Shown: positions 13,484 through 20,352, counted from the first letter of the stretch. The stretch is 21,402 nucleotides of DNA from DATDAH01 sp036525535 (GCA_036525535.1 DATDAH010000117.1:1-21402), one strand, 5' to 3'. Notes: a model not told the origin generated them from the sequence alone. Made by a program: numbers and translations.

Positions 13484-14141
13484 AACGGCCCAGGGACGTC
13501 TTGAGCTTGTCGAGCAGGGGACCGCGGACGATCTCCCGGGTCCGGGCGAAGGCACCGGGATCGAGGACGGCGGCCCAGGCCGTCGCCCGCTCGACGGCGG
13601 TCGCCTCGACGGCGTCGAGGTCGACCACCTCGTCGAGGAACCCGGCGGCCAGGGCTCCCTGCGGGTCGTAGACCTCGGCCAGCTGCACGGCCTCGGTCAG
13701 GTGGCGGCGGGACAGGCGATAGTCGGCCAGGTCGACGGCGAAGCCGGGCACGAACAGCCCGATGCGGACCTCGTTGAGGCCGAGCTTGAAGTCCCCTGCC
13801 GCACCGACCCGCCAGTCGGCGGTCATCAGCACCACGGCGCCCATGGCCAGCGCGTGGCCGGTGACGCCCAGCACGACGGGGGTCGGGTGTTCGACCAGGC
13901 GCAGGGCCAGGTCCGAGCCCTTGGTCATCAGCTCCACCATCCGGTCGGAGCGCATCACCGAGAGGTCGAAGCCGGCACTGAAGCGGCCAGGACGGCCGAC
14001 GATGCAGACCGCGTTCGCGTCGGCGGCGTCGTCCAGGGCGCCCAACAGGCCGTCGAGGATGTCGAAGCCGAGGGCGTTCGCCTTCCCGTCATCGAGACGG
14101 ATGACCGCCACGTCGCCGACCCGTTCCTGTTCGACCGTCAC
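13482..14141 (-). CDS. Crotonase / enoyl-CoA hydratase-isomerase family protein
   Basis: 219 residues from the GTG at 14141. A crotonase-fold protein similar to the short ~220-230 residue group. Oxyanion-hole segments are GRFSAGFDLSVM (about 57-68) and GHALAMGAVVLMTADWRVG, with a typical FKLGLNEVRIGL stretch that holds the acid position of enoyl-CoA hydratases. It acts on acyl-CoA thioesters in beta-oxidation-type or side-chain pathways; the exact substrate is unknown. The start follows TACGGT by 8 nt; the open frame upstream runs into the divergent sulfatase and was rejected. It is divergent from the sulfatase gene, with a perfect 16-bp palindrome between them, and PIG-L lies downstream. Confidence 0.9.
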   Translation of the reverse strand: MTVEQERVGDVAVIRLDDGKANALGFDILDGLLGALDDAADANAVCIVGRPGRFSAGFDLSVMRSDRMVELMTKGSDLALRLVEHPTPVVLGVTGHALAMGAVVLMTADWRVGAAGDFKLGLNEVRIGLFVPGFAVDLADYRLSRRHLTEAVQLAEVYDPQGALAAGFLDEVVDLDAVEATAVERATAWAAVLDPGAFARTREIVRGPLLDKLKTSLGR

Positions 14142-14149
14142 GGCGCGGG

Positions 14150-14155
14150 ACCGTA
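14150..14155 (-). promoter_or_regulatory. Leaderless -10 element TACGGT
   Basis: TACGGT on the minus strand, 8 nt before the crotonase GTG at 14141. The same hexamer serves genes at 4299 and 10182. Confidence 0.4.
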
Positions 14156-14190
14156 GCCCGCCGCGCCAGTCGGGCGAACCCGGGGTGGCG

Positions 14191-14206
14191 TGACAGGATC
14201 CTGTCA
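14191..14206. promoter_or_regulatory. Perfect 16-bp palindrome abutting the sulfatase start
   Basis: TGACAGGATCCTGTCA is a perfect palindrome whose last base is the A of the sulfatase ATG. It contains CAGGAT (14194-14199), a candidate -10 that lies 6 nt before the ATG. A repressor bound here would cover promoter and start codon together, and it sits in the 64-bp gap to the divergent crotonase. The form fits a TetR or GntR operator; which protein binds is unknown. Confidence 0.6.
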
Positions 14207-16482
14207 TGGAACCCGGGGAGTTCCAGGGGACGATCGGGCGGTACCACCACGAGTCCATGCCATGGTGGCCCGAGGCGACGCGGGCGGCGTCGGGGTCACC
14301 GAACGTGTTGTTGGTCGTCCTCGACGACGTGGGCTTCGCCCAACTCGGCTGCTTCGGCTCCGACCTGGACACGCCGACCTTCGACCGGCTGGCGGCAGGG
14401 GGGCTGCGCTACGCCAACTTCCACACCACCGCACTCTGCTCACCCACTCGGGCCTGCCTGCTGACGGGTCGGAACCACCACTCGGTGGGCATGGGCCGGA
14501 TCGTGGAGCTGGCCACCGGGTTCCCCGGCTACGACGCCCGGATCCCGAGGTCCTGCGGGATGCTGCCCCAGGCCCTCGTCCCCGCCGGTTACGCGGCCTG
14601 GGCCATCGGCAAGTGGCACCTCACCCCCGAGGACGAGTGGCACGCCGGGGCTCCCCGGGACCGGTGGCCGTTGGGCCGCGGCTTCGAGCGCTACTACGGC
14701 TTCTTCGACGGGGAGGCCCACCAGTTCGGCCCGGCCCTGGTCGAGGACAACCACCTGGTCACCCAGCCCCGGCCCCAGGAGGACGGCTACCACCTGACCG
14801 AGGACCTGGCCGACCACGCCATCGCCTGGGTCAACGACCTGCGGGCGGCGGATCCCGACAAGCCGTTCTTCGCCTGGTTCTGCCCGGGGGCGTGCCACTC
14901 ACCCCATCAGGCCCCGGCCGACTGGATCGAGGCCTATCGGGGCCGCTTCGAGGAGGGGTGGGACGTCTGGCGGGAGGCCGCCCTCGAGCGTCAGAAGGCC
15001 GATGGGCTGCTGCCCGGCCACACCGTCCTGTCCCCCCGCCCGACCTGGGTCCCGGCCTGGGCGGACCTCGGCGAGGACGAGCGCCGCGTCTACGAGCGCT
15101 ACATGGAGGCCTTCGCCGGCTACCTGTCCCACACCGACGCCCAGGTGGGCCGGATCGTCGACGCGCTGGCCGAGACCGGCGACCTCGACAACACGATCAT
15201 CGTGGTCGTGTCCGACAACGGAGCCAGCTCGGAAGGCGGACCGGTCGGCTCCCTGAACGACCTGCGGGCCTGGAACGGCATGGACCGCACGGTCGCGGAG
15301 GCGCTGGACCGCATCGACGACATCGGCGGGCCCGACATCCACAACAACTACCCCTGGGGGTGGACGGTCGCCGGCAACACGCCCTTCCGACGGTGGAAGC
15401 GGGAGGTCCACGAAGGCGGCGTGGCCGACCCGATGATCGTGCACTGGCCCGCCGGCATCCGTGCCGCCGGTGAGGTCCGCCACCAGTACGTGCACGCCAT
15501 CGACCTGGCGCCGACGCTGCTGGCCCTCGTGGGCGTCGGGTCGCCGGCCGTGATCGACGGGATCGAGCAGCGTCCCCTGGAGGGGGCCAGCTTCGCCGCC
15601 TCCCTGACCGACGCCGATGCCCCCGATCCGCGCCCGACCCAGTACTACGAGATGTTCGGCTGCCGAGCCATCCGCCACGAGCAGTGGAAGGCAGTCGTCT
15701 ACCACCCCATCCAGGTGGACCACCCGCCGCTGGAGGAGGACGCCTGGGAGCTCTACGACCTGGAGGCCGATCCCTCCGAGACGACCGATCTCGCCGACCG
15801 GCATCCCGACGTCGTGGCCGACCTGGTGACCCGGTGGTGGGACGAGGCCGAGCGGCATCACGTGCTCCCCCTCGACAACCGACCGTTCTCCGAGTTCGTC
15901 CTGGACCGCCCGCCGCCCGTGCCCCCACGACAGGAGTACGTCTACCGGCCGGGGACCTCGATGGTCCCCGAGGCGACCGCGGTGAACGTGCGCAACCGGG
16001 ACCATCGCATCGTCGCCGACATCGACGTGCCGACGGTCGGGGACCGGGTCGAAGGCGTTCTCCTGGCCCAGGGCTCGATCCTCGGCGGCTGGTCCTTCCA
16101 CCTCCTCCGGGGCCGGTTGATCTACGTGCACAACAACACAGGCCTGCACGCGGCACGCATCGAAGCCCCCGCGTTCCTCGGCCCCGGGCCCCACCAGCTG
16201 GCCTTCCAGTACGTACGCACGTCGGACCACGCCGGTGAGGGGGCGCTCTTCGTCGACGGGGTGAAGTGGGGTCACGGCACGGTCCCGCACTTCACGATGA
16301 ACCGCTTCTCGATCACGGGCAACGGGCTCACCTGCGGCCGGTCCGAGGGCGAGCCGCCCTGTAAGGACTACCGCTCGCCCTTCCCGTTCAGCGGGACGCT
16401 CCACCGGGTCACCGTCGAGGTCGACGGCGAGCCCTGGCTCGACCCCGAGACCGAAGCCGACGACGCCCTCCGCCGCCAGTAG
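14206..16482 (+). CDS. Formylglycine-dependent sulfatase with C-terminal beta domain
   Basis: 758 residues, no signal peptide, so probably cytoplasmic. The sulfatase domain (about 30-560) has metal ligands D40-D41, the motif C78-S-P-T-R82-A in which C78 must be converted to formylglycine, K136 and H138 in GKWHL, and D337-N338 in SDNG. The CSPTRA form is the standard type I signature. Members cleave sulfate esters or phosphonate esters; the substrate is unknown. Residues about 570-758 form an extra domain of beta strands with aromatic-rich segments (GWSFHLLRGRLIYVHNNTG, HQLAFQYV), like a concanavalin/LamG-type sandwich. Such tailed arylsulfatases occur in actinobacteria. No formylglycine-generating enzyme gene lies nearby. 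It ends 4 bp before the convergent EthD gene. Confidence 0.93.
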   Translation: MEPGEFQGTIGRYHHESMPWWPEATRAASGSPNVLLVVLDDVGFAQLGCFGSDLDTPTFDRLAAGGLRYANFHTTALCSPTRACLLTGRNHHSVGMGRIVELATGFPGYDARIPRSCGMLPQALVPAGYAAWAIGKWHLTPEDEWHAGAPRDRWPLGRGFERYYGFFDGEAHQFGPALVEDNHLVTQPRPQEDGYHLTEDLADHAIAWVNDLRAADPDKPFFAWFCPGACHSPHQAPADWIEAYRGRFEEGWDVWREAALERQKADGLLPGHTVLSPRPTWVPAWADLGEDERRVYERYMEAFAGYLSHTDAQVGRIVDALAETGDLDNTIIVVVSDNGASSEGGPVGSLNDLRAWNGMDRTVAEALDRIDDIGGPDIHNNYPWGWTVAGNTPFRRWKREVHEGGVADPMIVHWPAGIRAAGEVRHQYVHAIDLAPTLLALVGVGSPAVIDGIEQRPLEGASFAASLTDADAPDPRPTQYYEMFGCRAIRHEQWKAVVYHPIQVDHPPLEEDAWELYDLEADPSETTDLADRHPDVVADLVTRWWDEAERHHVLPLDNRPFSEFVLDRPPPVPPRQEYVYRPGTSMVPEATAVNVRNRDHRIVADIDVPTVGDRVEGVLLAQGSILGGWSFHLLRGRLIYVHNNTGLHAARIEAPAFLGPGPHQLAFQYVRTSDHAGEGALFVDGVKWGHGTVPHFTMNRFSITGNGLTCGRSEGEPPCKDYRSPFPFSGTLHRVTVEVDGEPWLDPETEADDALRRQ

Positions 16483-16486
16483 TTGG

Positions 16487-17191
16487 TCAGCTCGTCAGCA
16501 AGTACTCGCTGAAGGCGAACGACCTGAGGCGGGCGATGTCGAAGCACTGCATGACGCTGTCCAGCATCACGGTGATGTTCTCCGCGTCGCCCTCGTGGAA
16601 CGCGATCGTGTCCTCGACCACCTCGATGGAGGGCCAGGACTCGTGCACGATTCCGTCGATCGGGGGCGCGCCGACGGTCACCGGGTGGACCACGGTGTTG
16701 CGGACGTAGCGCCAGCGGGGCTGGACGGCCTCGGACATCGGGGACTGGTGGCCGTGCCAGAACTCCCGGAAGGTGCGCTCGTCGAGGTTCGGGTTGCGGT
16801 GGACCAGGGAGAAGGTGGTGATGCCGGGGGAGCGCGCGCCGTCGGCCCAGTCCCGCGGTCCCCGACGCCCGTTCTCGCCGTACTCGGACCACAGCGCCTC
16901 GCTGACCAGGTAGCCCGCCCGTCGTTCACCGACGTCGGCCAGGACGGCTTCGTAGGGCGCCCGGCGGTCGTGGGCGTCGAGGAACACGGACACCGCAGCC
17001 CGGAGGGGCAGCTCGTGGCCGGGGGCGGGGGCCGGTCCGGGGATCGGGGCCTCGTCGTCGTCGAGGTGCAGGGAAAGGCTTTGGGGGCCGAGGGCCAGGA
17101 GCCGGGGGGCGAGGTCGTCGAGGAAGCGGGACCGCCATGCCCCGCCGTCGACAGAGGGGCGTTCCCAGATGAGGTACACGAGCTTCTCCAC
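16487..17191 (-). CDS. EthD-like dimeric alpha-beta barrel protein
   Basis: 234 residues. The N-terminal start MEKLVYLIWERP, and a second half beginning ITTFSLVHRNPNLDERTFREFWHGHQSP, show two tandem dimeric alpha-beta barrel (EthD / ferredoxin-like) units. The second has the family's F-x-x-x-W-x-x-x-H pattern. Such proteins act as small monooxygenase or isomerase-type helpers, or are of unknown role. I place the start at the GTG at 17191, with CAGTAT 8 nt upstream; the GTG at 17209 is an alternative. It is divergent from the acyl-CoA mutase gene (17211), with only a few bases between, and converges on the sulfatase, 4 bp apart. Confidence 0.8.
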   Translation of the reverse strand: MEKLVYLIWERPSVDGGAWRSRFLDDLAPRLLALGPQSLSLHLDDDEAPIPGPAPAPGHELPLRAAVSVFLDAHDRRAPYEAVLADVGERRAGYLVSEALWSEYGENGRRGPRDWADGARSPGITTFSLVHRNPNLDERTFREFWHGHQSPMSEAVQPRWRYVRNTVVHPVTVGAPPIDGIVHESWPSIEVVEDTIAFHEGDAENITVMLDSVMQCFDIARLRSFAFSEYLLTS

Positions 17192-17199
17192 GGCGCGGA

Positions 17200-17206
17200 A
17201 TACTGT
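17200..17206. promoter_or_regulatory. Overlapping divergent -10 elements
   Basis: The 7 bp ATACTGT give CAGTAT on the minus strand (8 nt before the GTG at 17191) and TACTGT on the plus strand (4 nt before the GTG at 17211). The two promoters would thus share nearly the same bases. The plus-strand spacing is short for a leaderless start, so the plus-strand assignment is weaker. Confidence 0.4.
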
Positions 17207-17210
17207 CACG

Positions 17211-18800
17211 GTGACCGACGAGGACGTACCACCGCAGTTCGAGACCCTGTCGGGCATCCCGGTCGATCCCGTCTACGGCGACGGCCCCGGTCCCGGCGAG
17301 TTCCCCTACACCCGCGGGCCGTACGCCTCCATGTACCGGGCGAAGCCGTGGACGATGCGGATGTTCGCCGGCTTCGGGTCGGCGGCGGACACCAACCAGC
17401 GCTTCCGCCAGCTCCTGGACTCGGGGGGCACCGGCCTGTCGACGGCTTTCGACATGCCCACCCTGATGGGGCGGGACTCCGACGACTCCTGGGCCATCGG
17501 CGAGGTGGGCAAGGCCGGCGTCGCCATCGACACCCTCGACGACATGGCCACTCTGTTCGACGACATCGACCTGGGCGCGGTGTCCACGTCGATGACCATC
17601 AACGGCCCCGCTGCCATCATCATGGCGATGTACGTGGCCGTGGCCGAAGGCCAGGGCACGTCCCGGGCCGCCCTGTCGGGCACGATCCAGAACGACATCC
17701 TCAAGGAGTACCAGGCCCAGAAGGAGTACCTGTACCCGCCCCGGCCGTCGCTGCGCCTGGTCACCGACCTGATCCGCTTCACCACGGCCGAGATGCCCCG
17801 GTTCCATCCCGTGTCCATCTCCGGCTACCACATCCGAGAGGCGGGCTCGACGGCGGACCAGGAGCTGGCGTTCACGCTGGCCAACGGGTTCGCCTATGTG
17901 GAGGCGGCAATGGCGGCGGGCCTGGACGTGGACGACTTCGCCCCCCGGCTCTCCTTCTTCTTCAACGCCCACCTCGACTTCTTCGAGGAGATCGGCAAGT
18001 TCCGGGCGGCCCGACGGATCTGGGCCCGCTGGCTGCGCGACCGGTACGGGGCCACCGACGAGCGCTCGCTGCGCCTCCGGTTCCACACCCAGACCGCCGG
18101 CGTGTCCCTCACGGCCCAGCAGCCCGAAGTGAACATCGCCCGGGTCGCCATCCAGGCCCTGTCCGCCGTCCTCGGGGGCACGCAGAGCCTGCACACCGAC
18201 GCCTACGACGAGGCCCTCGCCCTCCCGTCGGAGACGGCAGCCCGCATCGCTCTGCGCACCCAGCAGGTCATCGCCCATGAGACAGGGGTGACGGTCACCG
18301 CCGACCCCCTCGGTGGTTCGGCCTACGTCGAATGGATGACCGACGAGATGGAGCGCCGGGCCGAGGCCACCTTCGCGCACCTCGAAGGCCTCGGCGGTGG
18401 TTCGATGCTCGAAGGGGTGCTGGCCGGCATCGACAACGGCTGGATCGTGAACGAGATCGCCGACGCGGCCTACAAGTTCGAGCGGGCCGTGAACGCCGGC
18501 GACCGGGTCGTGGTCGGCGTCAACCGGTTCACCGACGGTGACGAGCGCACCGCGGACCTGCTGCGCATCAGCGCCGACGTCGAGGCCGCGCAGGTCGAGC
18601 GCCTCGAGGCCACCCGCCGGCACCGGGACCAGGCCGCGGTCGACCAGGCCCTGGCCGCCATCGGTCGGGCCGCCGCCGAACCCACCGTCAACCTGCTCCC
18701 GCCGATGATCGACGCCGTGCGGGTGCGGGCGACCGAGGGCGAGATCGTCCACGCCCTCGAAGCCGAGTTCGGGACCTACACCGAGCGGGCCGCGGTGTGA
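17211..18800 (+). CDS. icmA: B12-dependent acyl-CoA mutase large subunit, isobutyryl-CoA mutase type
   Basis: 529 residues, GTG start; similar to the substrate-binding TIM-barrel part of methylmalonyl-CoA mutase (MCM). Catalytic H207 (SISGYHIREAG) is kept. Two specificity positions differ from MCM: the Tyr of RQYAGF is Phe (F52, RMFAGF), and the Arg that holds the carboxylate of methylmalonyl-CoA is Gln (Q170, EYQAQKEYLYPP). Phe plus Gln is the pattern of isobutyryl-CoA mutase, whereas 2-hydroxyisobutyryl-CoA mutase has Ile at the first position. The reaction is likely isobutyryl-CoA / n-butyryl-CoA interconversion, or a related branched acyl-CoA. The cobalamin domain is absent here and is supplied by the next gene, which overlaps by 4 bp. 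Product subtype is inferred from residues, not proven. Confidence 0.87.
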   Translation: MTDEDVPPQFETLSGIPVDPVYGDGPGPGEFPYTRGPYASMYRAKPWTMRMFAGFGSAADTNQRFRQLLDSGGTGLSTAFDMPTLMGRDSDDSWAIGEVGKAGVAIDTLDDMATLFDDIDLGAVSTSMTINGPAAIIMAMYVAVAEGQGTSRAALSGTIQNDILKEYQAQKEYLYPPRPSLRLVTDLIRFTTAEMPRFHPVSISGYHIREAGSTADQELAFTLANGFAYVEAAMAAGLDVDDFAPRLSFFFNAHLDFFEEIGKFRAARRIWARWLRDRYGATDERSLRLRFHTQTAGVSLTAQQPEVNIARVAIQALSAVLGGTQSLHTDAYDEALALPSETAARIALRTQQVIAHETGVTVTADPLGGSAYVEWMTDEMERRAEATFAHLEGLGGGSMLEGVLAGIDNGWIVNEIADAAYKFERAVNAGDRVVVGVNRFTDGDERTADLLRISADVEAAQVERLEATRRHRDQAAVDQALAAIGRAAAEPTVNLLPPMIDAVRVRATEGEIVHALEAEFGTYTERAAV

Positions 18801-19222
18801 CCCGCCTGCGGGGCCCCCACGGGGGGCCCGTCCGCATCGTCCTGGCCAAGCTCGGCCTCGACGGCCATGACCGCGGGCTGAAGGTGGTGGCCCGCATGCT
18901 CCGCGACGCCGGCGCCGAGGTCGTGTACCTGGGGCTGCGCCAGACGACCGAGACGGTGGTCGCCGCCGCCCAGCAGGAGGACGCCGACCTGATCGGCATC
19001 AGCATGCACAACGGCGGCCACGGCACGCTCGCCCCCCGCAGGGTCGAGGCGGCTCGGGCTGCCGGGCTCGAGGCCCCGGTGGTGGTCGGCGGCATCATCC
19101 CTGAGGCCGATGCCGAGGAGCTCAAGGCCGCGGGGGTCGCCGTGGTGCTGACCCCGGGGGCATCGGCGGACGATGTCGTGGCCGCGATCGCGGCCGCGTT
19201 GGAGAACACGGGAGGGCACTGA
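18797..19222 (+). CDS. icmB: B12-binding small subunit of acyl-CoA mutase
   Basis: 141 residues. A Rossmann-like cobalamin-binding domain with the DxHxxG motif LDGHDRG (D22, H24, G27), where H24 would be the lower axial ligand to cobalt. The GG motif appears as VVVGGIIPEAD. The usual S-x-L motif is S-M-H (ISMHNGGH, S69 to H71), an odd residue at the third place. Together with the upstream large subunit it forms a heteromeric mutase, the two-gene layout of Streptomyces IcmA/IcmB. The start GTG overlaps the upstream stop (GTGA), so translation is coupled, and the next gene begins 1 bp into its stop. The first ~10 residues may be unstructured. Confidence 0.92.
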   Translation: MTRLRGPHGGPVRIVLAKLGLDGHDRGLKVVARMLRDAGAEVVYLGLRQTTETVVAAAQQEDADLIGISMHNGGHGTLAPRRVEAARAAGLEAPVVVGGIIPEADAEELKAAGVAVVLTPGASADDVVAAIAAALENTGGH

Positions 19223-19725
19223 TGGGTCGGTGGAGCCGCGAGGAGCTGGAGGACGCCTTCGCCCACTACCAACGGGTCGCCCTCGCGGCGGGCACGAGCG
19301 GGGACTGGGATCCCTGGGCCGACCTGTTCACGGAGGACGCCACCTACATCGAGCACCTCTACGGGACGCTCGGGGGGCGGGAGGCCATCCGCACGTGGAT
19401 CACCGCGACGATGGCCCAGCCGGTGAACTGCGACATGCGATTCTTCCCGATCGAGTGGTACGTGATCGACGAGGAACGGGGCTGGGTCGTGTGCCAGGTC
19501 TGGAACCGCATGATCGATCCCGGTGACGGGAGCCTGCACCAGGCGTACAACTTCACGCTTCTCAAGTACGCGGGGGACCAGCGGTGGTCCTACGAGGAGG
19601 ACATCTACAACCCGGGCCACTTCAAGGACATGGTCATGGGCTGGCTGGACCGTCGCTCGAGCCTCGCCCCGGGTGAGGCCGGCTCCCCTAGGTCTAAAGG
19701 CCCAGTTCCCGGGGGCCGAAAATAG
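19222..19725 (+). CDS. SnoaL-like / NTF2-fold protein
   Basis: 167 residues. The order of elements is that of a SnoaL-like alpha+beta barrel: an N-terminal helix (EELEDAFAHYQRVALAAG), WDPWADLFTEDATYIEHLYGTLGGREAIRTWI, then long strands (PIEWYVIDEERGWVVCQVWNRM, NFTLLKY) and a terminal WSYEEDIYNP. Acidic and aromatic residues line the expected pocket. The family includes cyclases, isomerases and dehydratases; nothing fixes the reaction here. It shares one base with the mutase small-subunit stop, so it is part of the mutase operon and may act on a linked acyl or ring compound. The last ~20 residues (after DRRSSL) are low-complexity and may not be structured. Pilin gene 1 starts 36 bp downstream. 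Confidence 0.88.
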   Translation: MGRWSREELEDAFAHYQRVALAAGTSGDWDPWADLFTEDATYIEHLYGTLGGREAIRTWITATMAQPVNCDMRFFPIEWYVIDEERGWVVCQVWNRMIDPGDGSLHQAYNFTLLKYAGDQRWSYEEDIYNPGHFKDMVMGWLDRRSSLAPGEAGSPRSKGPVPGGRK

Positions 19726-19760
19726 AGGAGTCATACCTTTCCGGGAGAAGGAACACCGAG

Positions 19761-19952
19761 ATGATGCTGACCTATGACTTCCTCGCCACTTGGCTGCGGG
19801 CTCGCTTCGGCGACTCGGACCGTGGCGCCTCGCTGGTGGAGTACGCCCTGCTGGTGGCCCTGATCGCGGTGGTCTGCATCGCGGCCGTGACCATCCTCGG
19901 CAAGAACGCGTCCTCCAAGTTCTCCAGCGTGGGCGTCTCGGTCGGCAGCTGA
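19761..19952 (+). CDS. Flp-type pilin 1
   Basis: 63 residues. A type IVb (Flp/Tad) prepilin: a short charged leader ending in DSDRG, then ASLVEYALLVALIAVVCIAA. Cleavage after G22 by a TadV/prepilin-peptidase would give mature A1-S-L-V-E5-Y6, with the conserved Glu5 and Tyr6 and a single hydrophobic assembly helix. Mature length is about 41 residues, usual for the family. AGAAGGA precedes the ATG at 19761. No tad assembly genes are in the window. It is almost identical to pilin 2. A TACCTTTC element 20-27 bp upstream, similar to one before pilin 2, may be part of the promoter. A strong terminator follows. Confidence 0.93.
   Translation: MMLTYDFLATWLRARFGDSDRGASLVEYALLVALIAVVCIAAVTILGKNASSKFSSVGVSVGS
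19776..19909 (+). repeat. 134-bp perfect direct repeat, copy 1
   Basis: Identical base for base to 20176-20309, 400 bp downstream. It covers most of the pilin coding region; differences begin at the first ~15 bases and after base 19909. Third codon positions are all identical, which points to recent duplication or gene conversion. Confidence 0.97.
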
Positions 19953-19980
19953 GCTCCGGCACCACCCCGATTACGCAGAC

Positions 19981-20006
19981 GGGGGGCGGGCTCCGGCCCG
20001 CCCCCC
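19981..20006 (+). terminator. Intrinsic-type terminator after pilin 1
   Basis: GGGGGGCGGGC-TCCG-GCCCGCCCCCC forms an 11-bp perfect stem with a tetraloop, followed by only TT. It isolates the first pilin gene from the second. Confidence 0.8.
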
Positions 20007-20064
20007 TTGCGCGCCCCCGGAGCGCCTCCGCCGCGACTCGGAATTTTTTGCAAATGGGTCGAAC

Positions 20065-20072
20065 TACCTATC
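20065..20072 (+). promoter_or_regulatory. Shared TACCT(A/T)TC element before pilin 2
   Basis: TACCTATC here resembles TACCTTTC at 19734-19741 before pilin 1; both are preceded by AAAT 9-10 nt upstream. The region is A/T-rich for this genome (a run of six T at 20044-20049). A -10 role is plausible, but the spacing to a -35 is poor. It leaves a leader of about 85 nt before pilin 2, much longer than before pilin 1. Confidence 0.3.
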
Positions 20073-20098
20073 ACGTTGGGCTCGAAACCCGCCGATGG

Positions 20099-20112
20099 TG
20101 TTGATGTCAACA
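20099..20112. promoter_or_regulatory. Inverted repeat in the pilin 2 leader
   Basis: TGTTGA-TG-TCAACA is a perfect 6-bp inverted repeat in the 85-nt leader of pilin 2. It is absent before pilin 1. It could be an operator or a small RNA hairpin. Confidence 0.4.
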
Positions 20113-20160
20113 AGGCCCCACCTCCACATGGCGGCGGGAACGAATCAACGGAGAACCAAC

Positions 20161-20352
20161 ATGATGCTGTCCTACGACTTCCTCGCCACTTGGCTGCGGG
20201 CTCGCTTCGGCGACTCGGACCGTGGCGCCTCGCTGGTGGAGTACGCCCTGCTGGTGGCCCTGATCGCGGTGGTCTGCATCGCGGCCGTGACCATCCTCGG
20301 CAAGAACGCTTCGACCAAGTTCTCGAGCGTCGGTACCTCCATCGGCAGCTGA
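20161..20352 (+). CDS. Flp-type pilin 2
   Basis: 63 residues, differing from pilin 1 at only a few places (T4S, then ASTKFSSVGTSIGS instead of ASSKFSSVGVSVGS near the C-terminus). It has the same leader with G22 cleavage site and SLVEYALLVALIAVV helix. The ATG at 20161 has GGAGA 7 nt upstream; an open extension upstream (from 20095) has no such support and would spoil the prepilin leader. It has its own leader and terminator, so it is likely transcribed on its own. The two copies may form a mixed pilus or differ in expression. A small GAGC-TTCG-GCTC hairpin overlaps the stop. Confidence 0.93.
   Translation: MMLSYDFLATWLRARFGDSDRGASLVEYALLVALIAVVCIAAVTILGKNASTKFSSVGTSIGS
20176..20309 (+). repeat. 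134-bp perfect direct repeat, copy 2
   Basis: Second copy of the pilin-internal repeat, identical to 19776-19909. The flanks and intergenic DNA are not similar, so the duplication involved the coding region, or only that part has been kept identical. Confidence 0.97.

Noticed and set aside
17211..18800. Methylmalonyl-CoA mutase
   Set aside because: The Tyr and Arg that bind the methylmalonyl carboxylate are replaced by Phe and Gln.
20044..20160. Cyclic-di-GMP riboswitch in the leader of pilin 2
   Set aside because: Pilin genes sometimes carry such riboswitches, but the conserved core sequence and the paired-helix layout are not present.
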